From positions 4,225,001 to 4,289,000 of the forward strand of contig JAOTON010001526.1 of NCBI GenBank assembly GCA_034440635.1: a stretch of 64,000 nt of DNA, read 5' to 3'. The first letter of the stretch is position 1. Every line of letters starts with the position of its first letter. The position numbers and the translations under genes were made by a program. The DNA comes from Lepas anatifera (lineage: Eukaryota > Arthropoda > Thecostraca > Lepadidae). Below are positions 36,905 through 46,894 of the stretch, piece by piece. A model generated the notes under the pieces. It made no database searches, was not told where the DNA came from, and saw nothing but the letters and a program-made list of their open reading frames with translations.

Positions 36905-37961
36905 TTAAAACGCGCCCCACTAGGGGGGCGAATTTCGCCCGCCTGGTTTTCCCCAGATAACGCAAAAACGAAGAAACGCAGAACAACAAAACTTACAGTA
37001 CCTCATCCCTTATCAATTTTACATGCCCGAAATTTTGTTTAGGTAAGGTTATGTCAGGTCAATGAATCATTCCAAGGTCAAGTGACCCGACCTCAAAAAC
37101 TAACATCTCGAGTTTGAAGCGGCGCCTAGGGAACATAAGTGAACTAATCAGTTTCGAAACTTTCACATTATGATGAGATCATAAGCGTCTACAAATCTGC
37201 TATCTCGGAATTTCGATATTATTGACCTAAGGTGGGGTCAATTTTTTGGTCACCCCATTATAAATATGTATATGGTGAAAAATAGAATGGGTTCGCTTCC
37301 AGTAAATAATCAATAGATAAAGCTGAAAATCCTTAAAACGTCTATTCCTTACCACGATCTTGACCATAAAGTTGAGGTTTTGAGCATCTGACCTCTCAAA
37401 GGTCATGTCAGGTCACAGGAGCATAGAGTGATTGTTTTGCGGATAACTTCTCACTGAATTGAGATAAAGCTCCCATTTGGCTTTCATTTTGCTTATATTA
37501 TCACGGGGAGTCGATTGATATGCAACATGACCATACCAGGTCACTCTGGGACACTGGCCTAGCTCGAGGTCAGATCATTTCCATTATTTGACCTAGCAAG
37601 GTCATATTATACATCATTCGATTTGCCACGATGACAGTAATCCAATGAAGCATAAATATTTGCTCTAACTCCGCTGAGTAAATAACAAGAGGGGAAAACG
37701 TGCACTGCCCTGTTGTAAGCTTACGAGTATGGAACCTCCTTTGGCCTCTGCTGACCTCAATATTGACCAGACATAAAAATACTTCGTATAATTTTTCTTC
37801 GTCTTGTCAGGACTTTCGAACGTTCGAACATTTTTTTCGAACGAAAAAAACGTCCGTAAATTTTTCTTTAGCTTTCCTGGGAAATGACATACGGAGGGGG
37901 GGCGAAAAACACCCCCCAGCGGGGTGCGTCATGCCAGGGACCCCAGCGGGGCTTGTGTTAA
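36905..37961 (+). mobile_element. TTAA-flanked AGGTCA-rich element
   Basis: It is bounded by TTAA at 36905-36908 and 37958-37961. The ends carry GC blocks (GCCCCACTAGGGGGGCGAA left; CCCCAGCGGGGTGCG right). The interior has the AGGTCA-type motifs of family A but is clearly diverged. No coding frame. Confidence 0.5.
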
Positions 37962-38624
37962 ACCCCAAAAATTGCAATACAATGTGTATTTAGACGCCTT
38001 TGTTTTAAGGGTCATTATCTCAAAAGACGACTTAAGTACGTATATACCTACCAATCAGTATGGAACCAATAGTACCTACCAAACAGTATGGAACCGGGTG
38101 TACCTACCAATCAGTATGGAACCGGGTGTACACACTTCTCGCTGTCAGAAGCTTTAAAATATCCCGAGAGCTGCTAACGTACTTTACAAACTTTTATAGA
38201 GCTCTCTAAGTGCATCATAGGCTAACCAAAGCGCACAGAAATCTTTAGGTCATGATATTTCCGCATGGCGGCGCTAGTGTTCCAATGTTAAAGATATAGT
38301 AAAATACACTTTTGCTTCGAGCAGGTGGGGGATTTCAGGTAGGAAGAACCTAACAATGCAGAATTGTTTCTATATCTGTAGGGCATGATTCAAGCATAGG
38401 GGCGCAGTGTTCTGAGCAAGCAACACTTCCAGTGACACAGCCTAAATTGAACATGCCATTTAATCGCGAAACAACAATGTATTTTTAGGTAATATGTAAT
38501 AGGATCTAATAATATTTTAGGTGATATCTTTTTTAGGTTTTGCTTACGTGACAACATTGTGCCCTGGGTGCGCCCCTAAAATTCATATGCTCTCGAGGAG
38601 AGTAGTCAACTGTCGAGCACTGAC
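37962..38624. other. No gene seen; short tandem at 38045-38135
   Basis: AGTATGGAACC plus GGGTGTACCTACCAATC recurs three to four times at about 30-bp spacing. Confidence 0.5.
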
Positions 38625-38745
38625 CTGGTTGCGGAAGCTTTTTGCTGTTCGAAGAGCGTTTGACGTTGCCCGGGAAGCCGGGGCCCGATCTCTGACCGAG
38701 CACCAGCGGCACCAGCAACACCAGTAGAAACGCTCGCGACAGCAT
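38625..38745 (-). CDS. Candidate first exon of a small secreted protein
   Basis: The minus strand encodes a clear signal-peptide pattern: MLSR, then AFLLVLLVPLVLG (residues 5-17) with likely cleavage before Q18. It is followed by RSGPGFPGNVKRSSNSKKLPQP and then a consensus donor CAG|GTCAGT at 38624. KR (29-30) and KK (35-36) could be processing sites. Start choice: the first ATG in the frame, placed directly before the hydrophobic stretch; CAGAATGC is an acceptable context. Without splicing the frame would end at 70 codons. No second exon was identified. It could be a peptide-hormone-like precursor or a chance hydrophobic frame. Confidence 0.35.
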
Positions 38746-38814
38746 TCTGCACCTGTCGGAGACGCAGTAAACTGTAACAACAGTTCACCGGTGGTAGATC
38801 GCAAGGTCAGCCTG

Positions 38815-39105
38815 ACAGCTGCCAGCGGCTCAGGGCTCGCTGCCGCTGCCAGCGGCTCAGGGCTCGCTGCCGCTGCCAATGGCCAGTACTTCTGGAGAAT
38901 TCTCAGCCGTGTCACTCTATTTTGCAAGACTCTTAAAGTGCCGATTGCTATGTTACACTCTTCGTGCGCCGCTTCAAACGTGATGTCTGAATTCAAGGAT
39001 TGACTGAATGCTGAGTTTCCTTCGGAATCAGTAATGGCTGAACGCTGAGTTTCCTTCGGAGTCAGCAATGACTGGACGCTGAGTTTCCTTCGGAGTCAGA
39101 GTTAC
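38815..39105. repeat. Small tandem duplications (27 bp x2 and 37 bp x3)
   Basis: GCTGCCAGCGGCTCAGGGCT repeats twice at 38817-38875, and CGCTGAGTTTCCTTCGGAGT repeats three times at 39008-39103. A 161-codon minus frame crossing this region is probably a by-product. Confidence 0.8.
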
Positions 39106-39136
39106 AAATCAGAGTAGCGGCCACCTGAAGCAGGGC

Positions 39137-39497
39137 TTGGCGTTTGTAAGACCTGCGGCGTTTGTAAGACCTGCGGCGTTTGTAAGACCTGCGGCGTTTG
39201 TAACACCTGCGGCGTTTGTAAGACCTGCGGCGTTTGTAAGACCTGCGGCGTTTGTAAGACCTGCGGCATTTGTAAGACCTGCGGTGTTTGTAAGACCTGC
39301 GGCGTTTGTAAGACCTGTGGCGTTTGTAAGACCTGCGGCGTTTGTAAGACCTGCGGCGTTTATAAGGCCTGTGGCGTTTGTAAGACCTGCGGCGTTTGTA
39401 AGACCTGCAGCGTTTGTAAGACCTGCGGCGTTTGTAAGACCTGCGGCGTTTGTAAGACCTGCGGCGTTTGTAAGACTTGCGGCGTTTGTAAGGCCAG
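39137..39497. repeat. Minisatellite of about 20 copies of an 18-bp unit
   Basis: The unit GCGTTTGTAAGACCTGCG is stop-free in two useful frames, giving a strongly basic (RSYKRR)n minus frame of 170 codons (39062-39574) and (AFVRPA)n on plus. I regard both as consequences of the repeat. Confidence 0.95.
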
Positions 39498-41082
39498 CAG
39501 AGCCTTCCTTCGCTTAGAAGCCAGGAAATACAAATAGCTATAATGCGACGCTTAAAAAACTTTAACACGCGCATTGACGGGGGGTACTCGCCCCTATAAG
39601 TTTTTTAGCAGACATTTTTTCTCATCATTTTTACAACTCCTGTGAAAACTTTAAGGTTATGTCATCTCAGGTCGGGTCACCAACACAGGTCAAGTGACCT
39701 GACCTCAAAAAAAGTTGAGGATAGCATAAGTCGGAACAGGGTGAACTTATCCGATTGAAACTCATATCACGTAATGGGCCCACCGAGTTCTCTAAAAAAA
39801 TTCTGGTATTTTTATATCGTTGACCTAAGTTCAGGCACGAGCCATGACCTCTCCATTGGAAATACAAGGGATGAATAGTTTTAACTGAATACCTTAGTAA
39901 CGGATGATGATAGAGTGTTTATTTTAACTGCATTAGATTCGCCTTGTGTTTGCGGTTCTAATGATATGCATTTTATCTAATTTGACCTTGACCTGACCTC
40001 AGGTCAGGTCAAATCCTTGATTTGACCTAGGAAGGTCATATTATTTAACATTCGATTCGGCTTGCTGCGAGGAATTATATAGTTCAATTGTTCTATCTTT
40101 TTTGCTCTATCTTTACTTGTTCAGATGAAATGACCGAAAACCTTCATTTACATGTTATCCCCATGACGGCATGTTTTTACCTCTCGTGACCTTAAATGTG
40201 ACCTGACAAAAAATGTTTTAGATATTTTCGATGGAGAAGTGGATGGGCTACCCAACGCCGTTTACCGTTTTTCGCTACCTACCGTGGTTCTCGAGATCTT
40301 AGGGGGATCTTAGATCTCAAGACCACCCCCAAAAATGTTTAAGGTAGCATACGTAAAAACAGGGTGAATATACCCAATTGAAACTCATATCACATGATAG
40401 GCCCACTGAGTACTACAAAACATATTCCGGGATTCTTATATCGATGGTCTAAGGTAAAGAACGAGCCTCTCTATTGGAAATGAAAGGGAAATCTGAGGTA
40501 AACTGAATAACTTAGTAATGGATGGTGGTACGGCGTTTATTTCAACAGCTTTGAGTTTGTATTTTTCTTGCGTTTCTAATGATATGCATTGTGACCTAAT
40601 TTGATCTTGACCTCGCCTCAGATCAGTTCAAATCATATATTTGGGCTGGCAAGGTCATATGATATATAACTCGATTCGGCTTGCTGTAAGGATTCCAATT
40701 ATGTAGATTGTTTTGCTTTATATCTAAGTTGTTTTGTTTTGTCTAATGTTTTGCTTTATTCAAAGGTTCAGCTGTACCCAAGTTTAGACCATCTGACTCA
40801 CATTTGTCAGCAATGTCATCAAATTTGCCATGAAATTTTCAGGAAATGTCACAGCGTTATTTAACTTATGTTGTGTAAAAACAAATTTTTCAATGCCATG
40901 TGCATCATTTTTCGCTCCAGTTTGTTGAAACTAGAATCCAGTACCAAATATTGACACAAGATCTGAAAAGCATGGAATATGACAACCTCCATACATTTAC
41001 CTCGATCATGGCGTCACTGTTCATTTTAAATGATCAAAAATTGTGTATTCAGAGTTCTCTCGAATAAGGTTATTGATTGCAC
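39498..41082. repeat. Diverged AGGTCA-rich repeat copies
   Basis: Two tandem-like copies at about 39650-40090 and 40310-40690 share the 'ATTGAAACTCATATCAC' block and TGACCT motifs. TTAACACGCGC at 39562 resembles a TTAA-type terminus. Confidence 0.55.
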
Positions 41083-42275
41083 TTAACCTTCGCCCAGGTG
41101 GGGGTCTTTTTAGACCCCCTCGGGTTTTTCCAAAGTGACCAAAAAACGGCGGCGCGCAGCGCCGCCAAACTTGGTCTAGCTGTTCTTTCATCATTTTTAC
41201 ATCTTCCTGAAAATTTCAGCTCAAGGTCATATCAGGTCAGGTCACCAGGCCAGGTGAAGTAACCTCACCTCAAAAAATGCTTAGGACTGCATAACTAAAA
41301 GGCCGGTTAATTGATCAAGTTGAAACTCATACCACATATTGGGCTCACCAGGAGCTACAACATATGTTCCGGGATTTTTTATATTGGTGACCTAAGGTCA
41401 TGTGCAGAGCATGACCTCCCCATTGTAAATACATGGGGAAAATCACGAAATGAGCTTTTCTCAGTAACTATGGATGGAATCAACTTCAAACATTGGATAC
41501 GGCTTGCTCTTGCCTCATTTCTGAATTTGATGCAAAAAATTGACTTGTGACCTTTGGAAGGTCACCTTGGGTCAAATAAACATTTTTTGGTGTTTTATTC
41601 TATAAATTTTGAATAAACAAAGATAGAACTTTTATCTTATCACGTAGTGTCTTAATAGTCACTGCAAGTCAAATGATATGCATCATGACTATACCAGGTC
41701 AAGTTGGGTCAGACCGTTGACCTGGGCCAGGTCAAATTTTCAAATTTGACCTGGCATAGCAATATTTTATATCATTCTATTTGTATTGACGAGACGATTG
41801 CAATGGTGCATCAACTATGGCTGTATCTTGCTTGGTTTGGAATTTATTAGCGAAAAAGGAAACGCCCTTATGCATGGGTGGCTATGGACATTCCCAAGAA
41901 CATTCTTAATATTCAGTGACCTGTAGCTCCCTAGACTTTGACCTGACACCGAAAATGAATGCCACTGTAATGAAAGAGCAACTCAAGAGCTTTCGAATGG
42001 TGTTAGAAAAATGTTTCCAGCTATCATAGTTTCTGAGATATGAGGTTTTCTTAGTATACCTCATATTAGCGATTTTGACCTATTTTGACCTCTGGTGACC
42101 TTGATATTGACCTGACGAGAAAAATGACCGAAGTATTTTCGATATAATTTTCGAAGAACTTTCGATTGCCGTTTTTCGCTTTTTTAGCTCTCTTAGTTTT
42201 TTGAGATCGTGGGGGTCTTTTTAGCCCCCCACCAGGGCGAATGTGGCTCCTACCCGCCACCGGGGAAAGGGTTAA
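41083..42275 (+). mobile_element. TTAA-flanked AGGTCA-rich element
   Basis: TTAACCTTCGCCC at 41083 and AAAGGGTTAA ending 42275 bound 1,193 bp. Each end has a GC hairpin: GGGGGTCTTTTTAGACCCCC (41100-41119) near the left end and GGGGTCTTTTTAGCCCCCC near the right. The interior has many TGACCT motifs and no gene. Confidence 0.55.
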
Positions 42276-42434
42276 GACGAATTGGCTGGGCACTTCTCAG
42301 TTAGGAGGGGAGGCTAAAGATATCCCATGTGCACGGTACGTTACAGCTGAGAGCTGTGCACTTGGCGTGACAGTTTCGACCAGCAGTGCACTCGACACGT
42401 TGACGCTGACGGCCTACCCTGGAGAGGTCTTCAT

Positions 42435-42792
42435 GTTCATGCAGCAGTGACGTCATTTTCATGTTCATGCAGCAGTGACGTCATGTTCATGTTCATGCAG
42501 CAGTGACGTCATGTTTATGTTAATACAGCAGTGACGTCATGTTCATGTAGCAGTGACGTCATGTTCATGTAGCAGTGACGTCATGTTCATGTTCATGCAG
42601 CAGTGAGCAGTGACGTCATATTCATGTTAATGCATCAGTGACGTCATGTTCATGTTAATGCAGCAGTGACGTCATGTTCATGGGTCATGTTCATGCAGCA
42701 GTGACGTCATGTTCATGTTAATGCAGCAGTGACGTCATGATCATGTTAATGTAGCAGTGACGTCATGTTCATTTTAATGCAGCAGTGACGTG
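42435..42792. repeat. Tandem array carrying 12 perfect CRE/ATF octamers
   Basis: The unit is about 20-30 bp, for example GCAGCAGTGACGTCATGTTC plus ATGTTAATG, in about 13 copies. TGACGTCA, the palindromic CREB/ATF site, is intact in 12 copies and degenerate (TGACGTGG) in the last. Whether it acts as an enhancer is unknown. Confidence 0.9.
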
Positions 42793-43914
42793 GTCTTTTT
42801 CTCCAGTGTGAATAGCGTCGGCAGATCAATTAACACACATAATGAAAAATTTCGTGTTGACGTGCTATCTGTAGCTCTAGTCGCTTTGAACTATCCGGAA
42901 ACGTCTTTGCCTGCCGTATGGGGTATACATGGTTTTTACCATTTCTGTGGTTAGTTAGTTAAGAGCTTTTTATAAGGCGTTCTGTGCAGATTTCTGTGCG
43001 CCATGACCCGTGTTTATATTCTCCAGAGCAGTCTTCCGGCGGTAGCGTCTCCCCGGCATGTCCAGTCTGTTCTCACAATTTGTGCAGTTGCCGCTAATAC
43101 CAACTATTCTGACGCAAGGCTCGTCCGATAGCCCTTTATTCTCCTGTCTATCAAGGCTGGCGCGTCGGGGGGGGAGGGTGGGGTACTTGTACGAGCTGGT
43201 ACAGTGAGGGTGGGTGGTGGATTTGTGTCCGTTTTCCGCTGCCGTGTGCAGCCTCTGGCCAATTTCACATTGCCGGGCGGCCGAGCGTGCGGCCCCGGTC
43301 TGCCGTACTGTTGCGCGAGGATCGCCGGCCGCCGTAACCGCGCGAGTTAGGCAACCAATGCTCTTGCTCAACGCGGTCGGGCCCTGGGCGGGCGGCCAGG
43401 CTCTGTCTCAACCGGTGGAGCTGGGCGGCCGGCCAGGCTCTGTCTCAACCGGTGGAGCTGGGCGCTGGCGAGCCGGGACTCAGGCAAGCACCCGCTGGGC
43501 CAGATCTCTGCACTGAACCGGCACACACACTCTTAAAAGGCGCTACGACAGCCTCACATTCTATCGCGTTGAGTAGAAGTCCAGTGTCTGAAGCAGAGCG
43601 CATTCTAGAACCGCAGCTAATTGTCTGGATTGCCTGTCTGATCTAACCACTTGGCCGCCCGACTGAGGTGAGAAGCTCAGCACCTCATCACGTGTCTCAT
43701 CTTCACCTTGTGCTCGTCCAGATAGGGTCTGGTGTTTGCCCATATTGGGAGGTGCGTGAGCCGGTTTAAGTGTAGCCCGTATCCCTCAGACTCCGTGCAA
43801 GGCGAGGGCATTAGCTGAGACGTTAGTGGCATCGCAATACTTAGTCTGAACAAGTTCGGGGGCTGTTGTGATCACCGGCGGCTAATACGGCCGTATCGCC
43901 GTATCGGCTTCAAC
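42793..43914. other. No gene seen; GC-rich with a 34-bp duplication
   Basis: A 133-codon minus frame (42970-43371) has no recognised domain. GGCCAGGCTCTGTCTCAACC plus GGTGGAGCTGGGCG is duplicated at about 43395-43465. Confidence 0.35.
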
Positions 43915-45250
43915 TGGAGGGCCTACGTCCCCCCTCCCCCGCAATATCTCGTGGGAGGGTCTGCGTCCCTCCCGTCCCCCACAATATCTCGTGGGAGGGT
44001 CTGCGTCCCCCTCCCCGCAATATCTCGTGGGAGGGTCTGCGTGCCCCTCCCCCGCAATATCTTGTGGGGGGTCTGCGTCCCCCCTCCCCCGTAATATCTC
44101 GTGGGAGGGCCTGCGTCCCCCCTCCCCCGCAATATCTCGTGGGAGGGCCTGCGTCCCCCCTCCCCCACACTATCTCGTGGGAGGGTCTGCGTCCCCCTTC
44201 CCCTGCAATATCTCGTGGGAGGGTCGGCGTCCCCCATCCCCCGGAATATCTCGTGGGAGGGTCTGCGTCCCTCCCGTCCCCCGCAATATCTCGTGAGAGG
44301 GTCTGCGTCCCCCTCCCCCACAATATCTCGTGGGAGGGTCTGCGTCCCCCCTCCCCGCAATATCTCGTGGGAGGGTCTGCGTCCCCCTCCCCCGCAATAT
44401 CTCGTGGGAGGGTCTGCGTCCCTCCCGTCCCCTGCATTGTCTCGTGGGAGGGCCTGCGTCCCCCCTCCCCCGCAATATCTCGTGGGAGGGTCTGCGTCCC
44501 TCCCGTCCCCCACAATATCTCGTGGGAGGGTCTGCGTCCCCCGCCCCTGCAATATCTCGTCGGAGGGTCTGCGTCCCCTCCCCCGTAATATCTCGTGGGA
44601 GGGTCTGCGTCCCCCTCCCCCGCAATATCTCGTGGGAGGGTCTGCGTCCCTCCCGTCCCCTGCATTGTCTCGTGGGAGGGCCTGCGTCCCCCCTCCCCGC
44701 AATATCTCGTGGGAGGGTCTGCGTCCCTCCCGTCCCCTCAATATCTCGTGGGAGGGTCTGCGTCCCCCTCCCCGCAATATCTCATGGTAGGGTCTGCGTC
44801 CCCCTCCCCTCGCAATATCTCGTGGGAGGGTCTGCGTCCCTCCCGTCCCCCGCAATATCTCGGGGTAGGACCTGCGTCCCCCCTCCCTCCGCAAGATCTC
44901 GGGGAGGGCCTGCGTCCCTCCCATCCCCCGCAATATTTCGGGGAGGGCCTGCGCCCACCCCCACAATATCTCAGGGGAGGGCCTGCGCCCACCCCTGCAA
45001 TATCTCGGGGAGGGCCGTCATCCCCCGAAATATATCGGGAAGGGGCTGCGCCCCCGAAATATCTCGGGGAGGGCCTGTACCCAGCCCCGCATTATCTCGG
45101 GGGAAGGGTCTGCACTTCCGTGCAATATCTCGGGAAAGGGGTTCCGGCCATCCCCCTTGCAATATCTCGGGAATGGTCTGCGCCCATCACCCTGCAATAT
45201 CTCGGGGAGGGCTTGCACCCACCATCCCCCGCAATATCTCGGGGAGGGCA
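43915..45250. repeat. GC-rich minisatellite, about 32 copies of a 37-43-bp unit
   Basis: The unit is CGCAATATCTCGTGGGAGGG plus TCTGCGTCCCCCTCCCC. Copies after about 44,850 diverge to ATCTCGGGGAGGGCCTGC. It lacks stops in several frames, giving frames up to 347 codons that I reject as genes. The minus strand has repeated GGGGGAGGGGG runs that could form G-quadruplexes. Confidence 0.96.
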
Positions 45251-45302
45251 CACAGACCCAGAGAGGCACCTCGGGCTCTCTGGGCTGTGGATTGATTGAG
45301 GC

Positions 45303-45400
45303 GGGCTGAGGCCTGCCCTGCCGCCCTGGCTGAGGCCTGCCCTGCCACCCTGGCTGAGGCCTGCCCTGCCACCCTGGCTGAGGCCTGCCCTGCCACCCTG
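45303..45400. repeat. 24-bp minisatellite, four copies
   Basis: GGCTGAGGCCTGCCCTGCCA plus CCCT is repeated four times, with one variant in the first copy. Confidence 0.93.
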
Positions 45401-46894
45401 CAGTGCCGGTGCCGAGGTGAAGACGCCCAGCCCTGATTCCAGCCGAGCTGCTCCATCAGCCCGTACTGGTCAGTGCAGGGCTCTCAGCGGCACTCTTCAG
45501 CCGCCTGCTCAGCCAGTATCGCTCATCTACTAGCTGGTGCTGTGATTGACTGGTGTGGATGTTTCTCTTTATTGCTTATTGAGTATGATCAGCAACAGGT
45601 ATGGCGCCGAATTATAGCTGAAGTGAAAAGGATAAAACATCATGTGAGTATAATACATAACTACACGCAATAGAATATCAAGACAGATGAATGGTACTAA
45701 AACGTAGAGACAGTAAGATGATAAAATGGTAAAAGTTACAGATAACATAATGAGTAGTAAAAACACTTGGCACTTCTTCCCACGGCAACAATAAAATATC
45801 AAACCGGTGCAGTGGAGTGGGATCTGGCGTCAGTGTGCAGTCCAGGGCTCCAAAAGTGTTCCCCTCCCTCTGAGATCTCCAAAGCCAAGAGGGTTAGAAA
45901 AACTCCCGTTGGAGTGTGTGTGGGTGCGATGGTGATCTACGTCATGGAAAAGTTTCCTTGACCTAGGTCAATATCTTCAAGGTCAAACGAGGTTGTAAAA
46001 GTCATAGAGACCCATCGGGAAATGCCGTGATTATACGAAAAAGCCGGGAACACACCAAAACACCCTAAGTTCGTAAAGGGAAGGTCTCACATAATTTTAT
46101 CCGACATTTTGTGTTCACGACCATTCAAGGTCAATGACCTATGACGTAACAACATGACATATTCCCAATAATTTACAGTATAACTGGCACTATAGCAGCC
46201 TTTGGGCTGGAAATGAGGGTTTGAATGTGAAAAACCTTTGACCTTAACCTGTGGCCTTGACCTTGACATTAAGTACCCTTGACTATAAAGTTATAGCAGA
46301 ACATGCGTCATACTGAAGAATGTCATCTGACAGAAATACTGTGGTTAATGACCTTGACCTATGACCTTGATCTTGACTTTCATGGGGGTTGACCTTGACA
46401 TATAACCTGACTAGATGACGTTGTTACGTCACCACTCAGTCCAAAGGGCAGGCGAACTGGTGCGACTGCACGATTGCGACGGTCTGAAAAAATAGGTATG
46501 TCTTTGAAGACCTGCAGGTAAAAAAGACCTAGTTTCAAAATTTCTTCACCAATCGCAACGCTCATGAATTCTATCAAACTTGGCCTACTAGCGTTTTCTG
46601 GCGGCGAACCGTTGTTCGGTCACCTTGGAAAAATAGGTGGGAGGGCACTTGAGTACCCCTGTCCACTGCACGTGTTAATCACTGAAAACGGATGGCTTCA
46701 TGTATGCTTCCTGAAACTCGATTTAAAACTTGCCCGTGTTGAATGAAAAGGGTCTGGCCCGAGCTATCGTCTAACATGGCTGTTCAGCCGGGGGGGGGGT
46801 GGACGTGTCAGCTGAGTTCTCCGACCTTCGGAGCCCCGAGACGCTCAGAGCCAGGGGTACATTGACATTGACAAAACTTCAAGTATTGCAGGTG
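45401..46894. other. No gene seen; cluster of TGACCTTGA at 46236-46400
   Basis: Unremarkable until 45,960. Then AGGTCA/TGACCT motifs become dense, with four TGACCTTGA (complement of TCAAGGTCA) in about 150 bp. Confidence 0.45.

Noticed and set aside
38583..39068. 161-codon minus-strand frame
   Set aside because: It crosses two tandem duplications and has no motif; the overlapping shorter frame with a signal peptide and donor is more convincing.
43910..45299. Overlapping open frames of 150-350 codons on both strands as proteins
   Set aside because: They are created by a GC-rich stop-free tandem unit; several frames on both strands are open at once and no domain is visible.
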